Source of the DNA: Dongia mobilis
GTDB taxonomy: Bacteria; Pseudomonadota; Alphaproteobacteria; Dongiales; Dongiaceae
Reading direction: 5' to 3'
DNA: 35,102 nucleotides
Assembly: GCF_945906275.1 (NCBI RefSeq)
Contig: NZ_CAMDRA010000017.1
Location: 1-35,102 of the forward strand
Shown here: positions 25,107-35,102 of the stretch, piece after piece
Numbering within the stretch: the first letter of the stretch is position 1
How the letters are laid out: each line of letters opens with the position of its first letter
Notes under the pieces: generated by a model
The model's database searches: none
The model's input: only the letters and a program-made list of their open reading frames with translations
What the model was told of the DNA's origin: nothing
Translations under genes and position numbers: made by a program

Positions 25107-26273
25107 ATGAACATCCATGAATATCAGGCGAAAGCCCTGATCCGGAAGTTTGGCGTCGCCGTCCCGGACGGCCATGTCGCCTACTCCGCCGACGAAGCAG
25201 TCCAAGCATCTCAGAAACTAGGTGGCGGTCTTTGCGTCGTTAAGGCGCAGATCCACGCCGGCGGCCGCGGCAAGGCCGGTGGCGTCAAGGTCGCCAAGAC
25301 CGAAGGCGAGGTCCGTGATCTCGCCAAATCCATGCTCGGCATGACGCTGGTAACGCACCAGACCGGTCCGGTGGGCAAGGTCGTGAAGCGGATCTATGTC
25401 GAGGCTGGATGCGATATCAAGCGCGAGCTCTATCTCGGCATGCTGGTCGACCGGGCCACTTCGCGCATCACCATCATGGCCTCCGAAGAAGGCGGCATGG
25501 AGATCGAAGAGGTCGCCGCTTCGCACCCGGAAAAGATCCTGAAGATCGCGATCGACCCGGTGATGGGCGTGCAGCCCTTCCATGCGCGCCAGGTCGCCTT
25601 CTTCCTCAAGCTGACCGGCAACCAGGTCGGATCGGCCACCAAGTTCATCATGGCGCTCTACAAGGCGTTCACTGAGCTCGACTGCTCGATCGTCGAGATC
25701 AATCCGCTGGTCATCACCGGTGCCGGCGATGTGCTGGCCCTTGATGCCAAGATCAACTTCGACGACAACGCGCTCTTCCGTCACAAGGACGTCGAAGAAC
25801 TGCGCGATCCGGACGAAGAAGATCCCGCCGAACTCGAGGCCGCCAAGCACAGCCTCAACTACATCAAACTCGACGGCTCGATCGGCTGCATGGTCAATGG
25901 CGCCGGCCTTGCCATGGCGACCATGGACATCATCAAGCTCTATGGCGGATCGCCGGCGAACTTCCTCGACGTGGGTGGCGGTGCCACCAAGGAACGCGTC
26001 ACCGCGGCATTCAAGATCATTCTCTCCGATCCCAATGTCGAAGGCATTATGGTCAACATCTTCGGTGGTATCATGCGCTGCGACGTGATCGCCGAGGGCG
26101 TCGTGGCGGCAGCCCGCGAGGTCAGCCTGCATGTGCCCCTGGTCGTGCGCCTCGAAGGTACCAATGTCGAACTGGGCAAGAAGATTCTGGCACAGTCCGG
26201 ACTTCCCATCCTGTCCGCCGACAATCTCGCGGACGCGGCCGAAAAGGTCGTCAAAGCCGTGAAGGAGGCTTGA
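25107..26273 (+). CDS. sucC: Succinyl-CoA synthetase (ADP-forming) subunit beta
   Basis: The 388-residue product is the ATP-grasp subunit of succinyl-CoA synthetase, which interconverts succinyl-CoA and succinate with phosphorylation of ADP or GDP. It starts with the canonical [22 protein letters not shown]. The nucleotide-binding segment [19 protein letters not shown] is present, as is EINPLV, followed later by [12 protein letters not shown] and [15 protein letters not shown] for the succinate/CoA side. ATG at 25107 is chosen by this canonical N terminus, although the frame is open to 25056. It is followed after six bases by sucD. Confidence 0.98.
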   Translation: MNIHEYQAKALIRKFGVAVPDGHVAYSADEAVQASQKLGGGLCVVKAQIHAGGRGKAGGVKVAKTEGEVRDLAKSMLGMTLVTHQTGPVGKVVKRIYVEAGCDIKRELYLGMLVDRATSRITIMASEEGGMEIEEVAASHPEKILKIAIDPVMGVQPFHARQVAFFLKLTGNQVGSATKFIMALYKAFTELDCSIVEINPLVITGAGDVLALDAKINFDDNALFRHKDVEELRDPDEEDPAELEAAKHSLNYIKLDGSIGCMVNGAGLAMATMDIIKLYGGSPANFLDVGGGATKERVTAAFKIILSDPNVEGIMVNIFGGIMRCDVIAEGVVAAAREVSLHVPLVVRLEGTNVELGKKILAQSGLPILSADNLADAAEKVVKAVKEA

Positions 26274-26279
26274 GGAATC

Positions 26280-27155
<876 letters not shown>

Positions 27156-27501
27156 GGGTGCTGCCGATCCCAAAAGGGCCCTGTTACCGACCAAACATCA
27201 CAGCCATGCCAGATCCCGGGTTGATATCCCGGGATCTGGTTGCTATCTGGAAGATATCCTTCCCCAGCTGCTAGCTGCGGGAAATCGTAACCATTGGGTA
27301 ACCATCCCATGCGCAAATAAACGCGGGGCGTTCCGCCGACTTAGTCGGGGATTTTCCATCGGCGATCCCCTCCCGACCTAATGGGCGTCAGATCCGGCGG
27401 CCGGGATATTGAACCAGAAATGCTCTCCTGAAGGCCTTGATGCAGGGCTAGACCTTTTGGTGGCTTGACCTATTAGGGGCGTCGGCCCAAACGGGTGAAT
27501 T
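27156..27501. promoter_or_regulatory. Long gap between sucD and sucA with a strong hairpin
   Basis: This stretch has no gene that I can support. Its main feature is a hairpin, CCAGATCCCGGG (27209-27220) with CCCGGGATCTGG (27228-27239), which is perfect over 12 base pairs with a seven-base loop. It lacks a T-run, so it is not a classical intrinsic terminator. A smaller palindrome around CCGACTTAGTCGG lies further on. The size suggests that sucA has its own promoter or leader. I see no clear -35/-10 pair. Confidence 0.5.
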
Positions 27502-30393
27502 ATGAACCAGCCAATTGCCAATTTCCTGTCCGGTCCCAACGCGCCCTTCATCGAAGAGCTCTATGCGAAGTATCTCGCCGACCCCAACTCGGTCGACGCT
27601 TCCTGGCGGAACTTTTTCGAGGATCTGAAGGAAGAGGCGCCGCTCGCCCTGAAGGACCTGCACGGCGCCAGCTGGGCACCGCGCGAACGCGATGTCGAAA
27701 TCGCCCGCAAGGGTGACCATGGTGGCAATGGCAGTGCCAACGGCACCGCTCTGGACAGCGGCGCCCGTTCCTTTGCCGGTGGGCATGTCAGCGCCGCAGA
27801 GCAGCGGCGCGCGGCCCAGGACAGCCTGCACGCCATTATGCTGGTGCGCGTCTATCGCGTGCGCGGCCACCTCGAAGCCAATCTCGATCCCCTGGATCTG
27901 AAACCCCGCGAGAAGCACGCCGACCTCGACTACCGTACTCATGGCTTCACGGAGGCCGATCTCGATCGCGAGATCTTCCTCGATGGCCAGATGGGCTTTG
28001 AGACGGCGACGCTTCGCCAGCTCATTCATGCGCTGCGCCAGACCTATTGCGGGTCGATCGGCGTCGAATACATGCACATCCAGGACTCTGATCAGCGCAA
28101 ATGGCTGCAGCAGAAGATGGAAGGCAGCCGCAACCAGCGCGACTTCACCGATCGCGGCAAGCGGGCCATTCTCGATCGCCTGACCGAAGCCCAGATGTTC
28201 GAGAACTTCCTCGACAAGAAATACACCGGTACCAAGCGCTTCGGCCTCGATGGCGGCGAAACCACCATTCCGGCCTTGGAACAGATCATCAAGCGCGGCA
28301 GCCAGCTCGGCATCAAGGAGGTCGTGATCGGCATGGCCCATCGCGGCCGCCTCTCGATGCTCGCCAACTTCATGAACAAGCCCTATGCCGCGATCTTCTC
28401 GGAATTCCAGGGCAATGCCTCGAACCCCGAGGATGTGCAAGGTTCGGCCGACGTCAAATACCATCTCGGCACCTCGGCCGACCGCGAGTTTGATGGCCGC
28501 ATCGTGCATCTGTCGCTGACCGCCAACCCGTCGCATCTCGAATGCGTCAACACGGTCGTCCTCGGCAAGGTTCGCGCCAAGCAGGACCAGCGCAAGGACA
28601 AGAACCGCGAGCAGGTCATGGGGCTCCTCCTCCATGGCGATGCGGCATTCGCGGGCCAAGGCCTGGTGCCGGAATGCCTCGATCTTTCCCAGCTGTTCGA
28701 TTACGAGGTCGGCGGCACCATCCATTTCATCATCAACAACCAGATCGGCTTCACCACCAGCCCGACCGCCTCGCGCTCCGGTCCCTATTGCTCCGATGTC
28801 GCGAAGGCCGTGCAGGCGCCGATCTTCCACGTCAATGGCGATGACCCCGAAGCCGTGCTCCATGTCTCGCGCATCGCCATGGAATTCCGCCACGAGTTCA
28901 ACCACGACGTCATCATCGACATGTTCTGCTATCGCCGCTTTGGCCACAATGAAAGCGACGAGCCGGCGTTCACTCAGCCTTTGATGTACAAGAAGATCGC
29001 GACACAGCCGACGACGCGCCAGATCTATGCCAAGAAGCTGATCGACGAAGGCAGCATGAGCCAGGCGGAAGTCGACAGCATCATGAACGCTTTCCAGGCG
29101 CGGTTGGAGGCGGAGTTCGAAGCATCCACCTCCTACAAGCCCAACAAGGCCGATTGGCTGGAAGGCGCCTGGGCGGGCCTCGCCGCAGCGTCGGACGACG
29201 ATCGCCGGGGCGAGACGTCGCTCAGCGACGAGAAGCTGCAGATGATCGGCAAGGCGCTCACCACGACCCCGGCCACCTTCAATCTCAACCGCAAGATCAC
29301 CCGCCAGCTCGCCCAGAAGGAAGAGATGTTCAAGACCGGCGAGGGCATCGATTGGGCGACCGGCGAGGCCCTGGCCTTCGGTGGCCTGTTGGATGAGAGC
29401 TTCGGCGTCCGTCTCTCCGGCCAGGATTGCAAGCGCGGCACGTTCAGCCAGCGCCATGCCGCGCTGATCGACCAGGAGAACGAGGAGGAATACGTCCCCC
29501 TGAACCATATCCGCGATGGCCAGGCCTTCTTCGAGGTGATCAACAGCCCGCTTTCCGAAGCCGGCGTACTTGGTTTCGACTATGGCTACAGCCTCGCTGA
29601 ACCGAAGACATTGGTGTTGTGGGAAGCGCAGTTCGGCGATTTCGCCAATGGCGCCCAGGTCATCATCGACCAGTTCATCTCGTCGGGTGAATCGAAATGG
29701 CTACGCATGTCGGGCTTGGTCATGCTGCTGCCCCATGGCTATGAAGGCCAGGGTCCGGAACATTCGTCAGCCCGCCTGGAGCGCTATCTGCAGTCATGCG
29801 CCGATGACAACATGCAGGTGGTGAACCTCACCACACCGGCCAACTATTTCCATGCCTTGCGCCGCCAGCTGCACCGGAATTTCCGCAAGCCGCTCATCGT
29901 CATGACCCCGAAATCCCTGCTGCGTCACAAGCTCGCTGTGTCGAAGCTGTCGGAAATGGGGCCTGGCACGACCTTCCACCGGCTGTTTTGGGACGACAAC
30001 ACGAAGCTGGTCGACAAAAAGATCAAGCGCGTCGTCCTGTGCTCCGGCAAGGTCTATTACGACCTGTTCGAGGAGCGCGAAAAGCGCGAGATCGATGATG
30101 TCTACATCATGCGCGTCGAGCAGCTGTTCCCCTTCCCGGAGAAGGCGCTTAACAATGAATTGTCGCGCTTCCCGGGCGCCGAGATCGTCTGGTGCCAGGA
30201 GGAGCCCAAGAATATGGGCGGCTGGAGCTTCGTGGCCCCGGAGATCGACCAGGTAATGGAAAACCTCGGCACAAAACAGCGCCGCGTGCGTTATGTGGGC
30301 AGGCCGGCTTCCGCCTCGCCCGCCACCGGCCTTTACAAGAGACATATCAAGGAACAGGCGAAACTGGTCGACGAGGCGCTCAGCATCAGCTGA
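27502..30393 (+). CDS. sucA: 2-oxoglutarate dehydrogenase E1 component
   Basis: E1 is the thiamine-diphosphate enzyme that decarboxylates 2-oxoglutarate and transfers the succinyl group to the E2 lipoyl arm. The 963-residue product has the usual length. It starts with the E2-binding N-terminal tail (YAKYLADPNSVDASWRNFF). The active-site segment GMAHRGRLSML is near residue 280. The ThDP/Mg motif begins NGDDPEAV and ends at CYRRFGHNESDEP. The C-terminal half has GFDYGYSLAEP, HGYEGQGPEHSSARLER and the late CQEEPKNMG. It is followed after 49 bases by sucB. Confidence 0.98.
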   Translation: MNQPIANFLSGPNAPFIEELYAKYLADPNSVDASWRNFFEDLKEEAPLALKDLHGASWAPRERDVEIARKGDHGGNGSANGTALDSGARSFAGGHVSAAEQRRAAQDSLHAIMLVRVYRVRGHLEANLDPLDLKPREKHADLDYRTHGFTEADLDREIFLDGQMGFETATLRQLIHALRQTYCGSIGVEYMHIQDSDQRKWLQQKMEGSRNQRDFTDRGKRAILDRLTEAQMFENFLDKKYTGTKRFGLDGGETTIPALEQIIKRGSQLGIKEVVIGMAHRGRLSMLANFMNKPYAAIFSEFQGNASNPEDVQGSADVKYHLGTSADREFDGRIVHLSLTANPSHLECVNTVVLGKVRAKQDQRKDKNREQVMGLLLHGDAAFAGQGLVPECLDLSQLFDYEVGGTIHFIINNQIGFTTSPTASRSGPYCSDVAKAVQAPIFHVNGDDPEAVLHVSRIAMEFRHEFNHDVIIDMFCYRRFGHNESDEPAFTQPLMYKKIATQPTTRQIYAKKLIDEGSMSQAEVDSIMNAFQARLEAEFEASTSYKPNKADWLEGAWAGLAAASDDDRRGETSLSDEKLQMIGKALTTTPATFNLNRKITRQLAQKEEMFKTGEGIDWATGEALAFGGLLDESFGVRLSGQDCKRGTFSQRHAALIDQENEEEYVPLNHIRDGQAFFEVINSPLSEAGVLGFDYGYSLAEPKTLVLWEAQFGDFANGAQVIIDQFISSGESKWLRMSGLVMLLPHGYEGQGPEHSSARLERYLQSCADDNMQVVNLTTPANYFHALRRQLHRNFRKPLIVMTPKSLLRHKLAVSKLSEMGPGTTFHRLFWDDNTKLVDKKIKRVVLCSGKVYYDLFEEREKREIDDVYIMRVEQLFPFPEKALNNELSRFPGAEIVWCQEEPKNMGGWSFVAPEIDQVMENLGTKQRRVRYVGRPASASPATGLYKRHIKEQAKLVDEALSIS

Positions 30394-30442
30394 AGCATCG
30401 TCCCTGGCACCGCTCCAAATAATCGGCTTCTGGAGGTAGAGA

Positions 30443-31678
30443 ATGACAACCCCGATCACGGTCCCCGCCTTGGGTGAATCGGTCAGCGAGGCGACGGTCG
30501 CCAAGTGGATGAAGAATGTCGGCGATGCCGTGAAAAAAGACGAAGCGCTGGTCGAGTTGGAGACCGACAAGGTCACCGTCGAGGTCTTCGCCAGCGTCGC
30601 CGGTACCTTAGGCGAGATCATCGCCCCCGCCGGCACCACCGTCGCCGTCGGCACGCTGATCGGCAACATCACCGCCGGCGGCGCTGCCGCGGCTCCAGCC
30701 GCCAAGGCGACCGCTGCCGCTGCGGCGCCCGCACCCTCCGTCGCGCAGGCAGCCCCGGCAAAGGATGATGGCCTGGCGCCGGCGGTCCGCAAGCTGATCG
30801 AGGAAAACGGCCTTAATCCCGCCATCATCGCTGCCAGCGGCAAGGACGGCCGCCTCACCAAGGGCGACGTGCTTGAGCATCTGGAAAAAAAGAAAGCGGC
30901 GCCGGCTGCCGCCCCAGCGCCCGTCGCGGCAGCTGCTCCGGCTGCACCCGCAGTACCCCATGTGCCGCGCGCCCTGGGTGAACGCGAAGAGCGCGTGCCG
31001 ATGTCGCGCCTGCGCAAGCGCATCGCCGAGCGGTTGAAACAGGCGCAGAACACCGCCGCCATGCTGACCACCTTCAACGAGGTGGACATGTCGGCCGTGA
31101 TGGCCCTGCGGGAGAAATACAAGGAAGGTTTCGAGAAGCGCCACAAGGTGAAACTGGGCTTCATGTCCTTCTTCGTGAAGGCCGCCATCCAGGCGCTGAA
31201 GGAGATTCCCGCGGTCAATGCCGAGATCGATGGCGGCGACATCATCTACAAGAACCACTATGATATCGGCGTCGCGGTCGGCACCGAACAGGGCCTGGTC
31301 GTGCCGGTCGTGCGCGATGTCGACAAATTGAGCTTTGCTGGTATCGAGAGCACGATTGCCGACTTCGGCAAGAAAGCGCGTGACGGCAAGCTCTCGATCG
31401 AGGATTTGACCGGCGGAACCTTCACCATCTCGAATGGCGGCACCTATGGTTCGCTGATGTCGACGCCGATCATCAACCCGCCGCAATCGGCCATCCTTGG
31501 CATGCACAAGATCCAGCAGAGGCCGATGGCGATCGACGGCAAGGTCGAGATCCGGCCAATGATGTATCTGGCCCTCTCCTACGATCATCGCATCATCGAC
31601 GGACGCGAGGCCGTCACCTTCCTGGTACGCCTGAAGGAAAGCCTTGAAGATCCGCAGCGCCTGCTGATTGAGATGTAA
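30443..31678 (+). CDS. sucB: 2-oxoglutarate dehydrogenase E2 (dihydrolipoyl succinyltransferase)
   Basis: The 411-residue product is the core of the complex. It has one lipoyl domain (residues 1-75) with the lipoylated lysine at 43 (ETDKVTVEV) and an Ala/Pro-rich linker. A peripheral subunit-binding domain lies near 110-145 ([15 protein letters not shown], then [12 protein letters not shown]), followed by a second Ala/Pro linker. The catalytic domain has the HxxxDG motif, His382 and Asp386, in [15 protein letters not shown] at 30443 has GGAGGT upstream. The C39-like peptidase gene starts five bases after its stop. Confidence 0.98.
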   Translation: MTTPITVPALGESVSEATVAKWMKNVGDAVKKDEALVELETDKVTVEVFASVAGTLGEIIAPAGTTVAVGTLIGNITAGGAAAAPAAKATAAAAAPAPSVAQAAPAKDDGLAPAVRKLIEENGLNPAIIAASGKDGRLTKGDVLEHLEKKKAAPAAAPAPVAAAAPAAPAVPHVPRALGEREERVPMSRLRKRIAERLKQAQNTAAMLTTFNEVDMSAVMALREKYKEGFEKRHKVKLGFMSFFVKAAIQALKEIPAVNAEIDGGDIIYKNHYDIGVAVGTEQGLVVPVVRDVDKLSFAGIESTIADFGKKARDGKLSIEDLTGGTFTISNGGTYGSLMSTPIINPPQSAILGMHKIQQRPMAIDGKVEIRPMMYLALSYDHRIIDGREAVTFLVRLKESLEDPQRLLIEM

Positions 31679-31683
31679 GCGCA

Positions 31684-32403
31684 ATGGCAATTGCAAAGCG
31701 GAAAGCCAGGTCAGCGCCCAAAAGCAAGGGCGCAGCAAAAGCCGCCGCCGTAAAGTCAAAGCGGCGGCGCCTGCCCTATTACAATCAGACCACTGATTTC
31801 AGCTGCGGGGCTGCCTCGCTGCTGATGGCGATGCGTGGCCTCGACAAGGAAATTCCCTTCGACCGAGTGCACGAACTGCAGGTTTGGCGGGAAGCCAACA
31901 CGGTCTATATGGGCGCCGGCCATGCCGGCTCATCGCCTTATGGAATCGCCCTTGCAGCCTGGCGCCGTGGTTTCCATGCCGAGATATGGGTCAGCCATAA
32001 GGGGGCCGTTCTGCTCGACTACCAGAAGAAGCCTGAATGGCGGAAGGCCGGCAAGCTGATGCAGGAGGCTGACGAGGCCAGCGTGCGTGAGTTGGGCATG
32101 CCGGTCGAGAAGCGCAGCTGGGACGTGGCCGATCTGGCACAAGCCCGCGCCGAGGGTGCCGTGCCGATCGTCCTGGTATCCACCAAGGCGTTTCACGGCG
32201 ACAACACCCCGCACTGGGTGGTCTTCGCCGACAGCGACGAGACAAGGGTCTATATCAACGACCCCTGGATCTCGCGCAACAAAGGCCAGACTGCGAAATT
32301 CCAGACCGGACGCGCCGCCACGCATGCGGCCTTCATGAACATGGCGAAGTATGGCCCCCGCAATGAGCGAGCCGTCGTTCTGATCCGCGGGCCGCAGATC
32401 TAG
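31684..32403 (+). CDS. C39-like cysteine peptidase-family protein (DUF3335 type)
   Basis: The 239-residue product has a basic Lys/Ala-rich N terminus (residues 1-29), then a papain-like C39-type fold. The oxyanion glutamine is Gln35 and the nucleophile Cys41 (NQTTDFSCGAASLLMAM), the histidine is His177 (PHWVVF), and the acidic residue is Asp193 (YINDPW). All catalytic positions are intact. C39 peptidases process bacteriocin leaders in ABC exporters; this stand-alone form resembles the DUF3335 group, for which I know no substrate. No signal peptide is visible, so it is probably cytoplasmic. It lies five bases after sucB and 57 bases before lpdA, so it is likely co-transcribed with the 2-oxoglutarate dehydrogenase genes. 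Confidence 0.8.
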   Translation: MAIAKRKARSAPKSKGAAKAAAVKSKRRRLPYYNQTTDFSCGAASLLMAMRGLDKEIPFDRVHELQVWREANTVYMGAGHAGSSPYGIALAAWRRGFHAEIWVSHKGAVLLDYQKKPEWRKAGKLMQEADEASVRELGMPVEKRSWDVADLAQARAEGAVPIVLVSTKAFHGDNTPHWVVFADSDETRVYINDPWISRNKGQTAKFQTGRAATHAAFMNMAKYGPRNERAVVLIRGPQI

Positions 32404-32460
32404 AGTCGAAACCGCGTGCAAAATTGAAGTGGCGCACTGGCGCCTCAAGGGAGTTAGGTT

Positions 32461-33864
32461 ATGGCCGAAGAATCCTTCGACGTCGTCATTATCGGTGGTG
32501 GTCCGGGCGGTTATGTCTGCGCCATCAAGGCGGCACAACTCGGCCTCAGCGTCGCCTGCATCGAAAAGCGCGGTGCGCTCGGCGGTACTTGCCTCAACGT
32601 CGGCTGCATTCCCTCGAAGGCGTTGCTTGCGTCATCGGAGAAATTCGAAGAAGCAGGACATCATCTGGCTGCCCATGGAATCAAGATGAGCGGCGTGGCG
32701 CTCGATCTCAAGGCCATGTTGGCACGCAAGGACAAGGTCGTGGGCGAACTCACCAAGGGTATCGAATTTCTGTTCAAGAAGAACAAGATCACCTACCTCA
32801 AAGGCACCGGCGCGCTGCTCGGCAACGGCAAGGTGGAGGTAACCGGCGACAGCAAGCAGGTGATTGCCGCCAAGAATATCGTCATCGCAACCGGCTCGGA
32901 CTCGACCCCGCTACCCGGCCTTACCATCGACGAAAAGAAGATCGTGACCTCGACCGGTGCGCTTACGCTTGAGAAAGTGCCGGAGCATCTTGTCGTCGTC
33001 GGCGGCGGCGTTATCGGCCTGGAACTCGGATCCGTCTGGCGGCGCCTTGGCGCCAAGGTGACGGTGGTCGAGTTTCTTGACCGTATCGTGCCCACCATGG
33101 ACACCGAGATCGGTGCTCAGTTCCAGAAACTGCTCGCCAAGCAGGGCATCGAATTCCGCCTCGGCCAGAAAGTGACCGGGGCGAAAGCCAAAGGCGCCAA
33201 GACCGAGCTGAACGTGGAGCCCGCCAAAGGCGGTGCGGCGGAGAGCATCGTCGCCGATATCGTGCTGGTTTCGATCGGCCGCCGTCCCTATGTCGAGGGC
33301 CTGGGACTGGACAAGGCCGGTGTGAAGCTGGATGAGAAGGGCCGCATTGCCACCAGCGGGCATTTTGCGACCAATGTGCCCGGCATCTATGCCATCGGTG
33401 ACGTCATCGTCGGCCCAATGCTGGCCCACAAGGCCGAGGAAGAAGGCGTCGCCCTGGCCGAGATTCTCGCCGGCCAGAAAGGGCATGTGAATTACGACAC
33501 CTGCCCCAACATCGTCTACACTCAGCCCGAACTCGCGTCGGTCGGGAAGACCGAAGAGGAATTGAAGGCCGCCGGCATCGCCTACAAGGTTGGCAAGTTC
33601 CCGTTCATGGTGAACGCACGGGCCAAGGCAGCCGGCGATACCGATGGCAGTGTCAAGCTGTTGGCCGATGCCAAGACCGACCGGCTGCTTGGGGCCCATA
33701 TCCTGGGGCCAGGCGCCGGGACGATGATCCATGAATGCGTCATGGCGATGGAGTTCCAGGCGTCAGCCGAAGATGTTGCCCGCGCATTCCATGGTCACCC
33801 GACGCACAACGAGGCGATCAAGGAAGCAGCACTCGCCATCAGCAGCAAGACAATTCACATGTAG
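32461..33864 (+). CDS. lpdA: Dihydrolipoyl dehydrogenase (E3)
   Basis: E3 is the FAD-dependent disulfide oxidoreductase that reoxidises the lipoyl groups of 2-oxoacid dehydrogenase complexes with NAD+. The 467-residue product has the FAD Rossmann motif GGGPGGY (12-18) and the redox cysteines Cys44 and Cys49 in [13 protein letters not shown]. The second Rossmann motif is [13 protein letters not shown], the FAD segment is YAIGDV, and the C-terminal catalytic pair is His446 and Glu451 in HPTHNE. ATG at 32461 has AAGGGAG upstream. It completes the suc cluster. Confidence 0.97.
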   Translation: MAEESFDVVIIGGGPGGYVCAIKAAQLGLSVACIEKRGALGGTCLNVGCIPSKALLASSEKFEEAGHHLAAHGIKMSGVALDLKAMLARKDKVVGELTKGIEFLFKKNKITYLKGTGALLGNGKVEVTGDSKQVIAAKNIVIATGSDSTPLPGLTIDEKKIVTSTGALTLEKVPEHLVVVGGGVIGLELGSVWRRLGAKVTVVEFLDRIVPTMDTEIGAQFQKLLAKQGIEFRLGQKVTGAKAKGAKTELNVEPAKGGAAESIVADIVLVSIGRRPYVEGLGLDKAGVKLDEKGRIATSGHFATNVPGIYAIGDVIVGPMLAHKAEEEGVALAEILAGQKGHVNYDTCPNIVYTQPELASVGKTEEELKAAGIAYKVGKFPFMVNARAKAAGDTDGSVKLLADAKTDRLLGAHILGPGAGTMIHECVMAMEFQASAEDVARAFHGHPTHNEAIKEAALAISSKTIHM

Positions 33865-33893
33865 TCTTGCGAAAGGTCGGAAGCGAGAAGGCT

Positions 33894-35069
33894 ATGCCGG
33901 AAGATGCAAGACCGACCATAGATGCTCTGCTTGCCGAAGCAGAGAATGCGTTTGAAGGCAGTCATGCTCAAGCCCTTGTGCTGACGCTCAAGGCACTCGC
34001 GCTGGCAATCGAAGATGGTGATGTCGAACTCATTGCCTGCTGTCAGCTGGAATGCGCCCGGCAGCAACGCGTCATGTGCCGGTATGGCGAGGCACTAGCC
34101 AATCTCGAAGACAGCTTCAATTACTTCGTTCAAACAGGCGACCGGCTGCGTGAAGGCATCGCACTTCGAACCTATGCCGCAATCTATGATGAAGTCGGAT
34201 TGTTCGACGAGGCGCTGGATTGCAATCAACGCGCCCTGGTTCTGTTTGAAGAGACCAATCAGACGCTTTTCCGGGCTATCTGCTTTGAAGATACCGGCAA
34301 CATCATGCGTCGACGCGGCTATCACGCGGAGGCCGTGGCAGCCTTTGAGAATGGCTTGGCGCTGCTGGATGAATTGCCGCCCGGGCTGGCCATCACCCGC
34401 TCGCGAGCGCATCTCGGCTGTGGCCTCCTGGAAGCTTGCCTGGAGGCTGGCGACGACGGCCGCGTTCTGGCCTCGATAGGTCGCGTGCTTGAGCAGGTCT
34501 GCATCATCGGCAACGGCAATCTCGAGGCCTATTGCCACAGTATGGCGGCCCTGGCGCAAGCCAGGCAGGGAGATGCCGCCGCCAGCCTCGCCACGGCTGC
34601 GACGGCGCGCCATGCCCTGGCCCGGGCGGAATCACCTTATGAACGCGTCGGCTGCCTGATGCATCTCGGTCGCGCCCGTGATGCGGTGGGCGATTTTGCC
34701 CAGGCACCGGCATTGCTTTCAGAGGCGCTCGAAACGGCTGTCCTTGCTGGTATCCAGGACCTTACCCTGAAATGCCATTCCGAACTGGCGCAGATCTGCG
34801 AACGAGCCGGCAATGTGACTTTGGCTCTTGAGCACCTCAAGACATTGCGGCGGCTCGAAGCCGATCTGCTCAATAGTCGGACCGATATCCGGCTCGATCG
34901 GCTACGGCTGGAAGTGGAGCGCGAAAGGTCGCGTCATAGCGAGGTTGATCTCGCGCGCCAGGAATTGGAACGACAGGTTGCCGCCCGCACCGTCGAGTTG
35001 CGTGCCGCCAAGGAGACGGCTGAACGCGTGTCAACGCCGGAGACAAAATGCATCGGTACGCCGGAGTAA
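33894..35069 (+). pseudogene. TPR plus coiled-coil signalling gene cut off by an insertion sequence
   Basis: The frame encodes 391 residues. Residues 1-330 carry TPR-like helical repeats (for example ALANLEDSFNYFVQTGDRLREG, DEALDCNQRALVLFEETNQ, HAEAVAAFENGLALLDEL). From about 335 a charged coiled coil follows, ending in QVAARTVELRAAKETAERV. That linker is typical of the stretch just before the histidine-kinase or GGDEF domain of TPR-type sensors. The downstream domain is absent: from base 35029 the sequence switches to terminal repeats of a mobile element, which contribute the last 13 residues and the TAA at 35067. The gene is therefore most likely a truncated sensor. ATG at 33894 has GAGAAGG upstream and follows lpdA by 29 bases. 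Confidence 0.7.
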
Positions 35070-35102
35070 AATTGCATCAGTGAGGCTGGCAGGAAGGCCC
35101 CC
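35029..35102. mobile_element. End of an IS21-family-like insertion sequence (continues past the window)
   Basis: The sequence starts with TGT at 35029, where the TPR gene's normal coding character ends. It carries two direct copies of a 21-base unit, ACGCCGGAGACAAAATGCAT and following base at 35034-35054 and ACGCCGGAGTAAAATTGCAT and following base at 35058-35078, spaced 24 bases apart. A TG terminus with tandem subterminal repeats is characteristic of IS21-family ends. The transposase genes would lie outside the window, so the family is inferred from the end only. Confidence 0.65.

Noticed and set aside
27448-29508. A 686-residue minus-strand open frame opposite sucA.
   Set aside because: It is antisense to the certain sucA gene and shows only repetitive hydrophobic and acidic shadow composition. 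Long antisense frames are common in GC-rich coding DNA.

Overview
This is a GC-rich chromosomal window from an alphaproteobacterium, most probably of the Rhodospirillales type. The evidence for this is the gene order zapE, mdh, sucC, sucD, sucA, sucB, lpdA; a COQ7-type ubiquinone hydroxylase; the lineage-typical pair of a TauE/SafE exporter with a TIGR02186 protein; a Tat-exported solute-binding protein; and the palindromic intergenic repeats. Nearly all of the window is ordinary core metabolism and housekeeping. One mobile-element end appears at the far right edge.

Left third (1-12.4 kb): the tail of an unidentified gene, then a YqaA-type membrane protein, dsbB and coq7 on the plus strand. 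DsbB needs the quinone that Coq7 helps to make. Next, on the minus strand, come an orphan HPt phosphotransfer protein and an MFS transporter. Diverging from the MFS gene is a plus-strand set of an Lrp/AsnC regulator, a cupin and a PLP-dependent threonine/serine dehydratase, which looks like an amino-acid-responsive catabolic unit. A long minus-strand block follows: a FecR-domain protein, a universal stress protein, a TIGR02186 membrane protein, a TauE/SafE exporter, a DUF2333 protein and trpS. A Bax-inhibitor-1 family membrane protein is divergent from trpS and ends in a clear intrinsic terminator.

Middle third (12.5-22.2 kb): a complete polyamine-type ABC importer (ATPase, Tat-exported binding protein, two permeases). 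It contains an unannotated 40-residue ORF coupled by ATGA overlaps on both sides, and a large inverted repeat between the binding protein and the permeases. After it come a glutathione S-transferase and a DUF924 protein, an intergenic palindrome, a DUF1636 ferredoxin-like protein, a Sel1-repeat secreted protein with a Pro/Ala tail, and a 560-residue predicted lipoprotein with a strong terminator.

Right third (22.4-35.1 kb): zapE, then the TCA-cycle block mdh, sucC, sucD, sucA, sucB and lpdA. Two extra genes sit inside this block: a 50-residue Lys/Ala-rich histone-H1-like protein whose start overlaps the mdh stop, and a C39-like cysteine peptidase between the E2 and E3 genes of 2-oxoglutarate dehydrogenase. 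Just after lpdA, a TPR plus coiled-coil gene is cut off by what looks like the terminal repeats of an IS21-family insertion sequence beginning at about 35029.

I did not find a CRISPR array, a tRNA or rRNA gene, a phage module or a classical defence island. The most notable candidates for undescribed biology are the small coupled ORFs and the peptidase inside the TCA operon.
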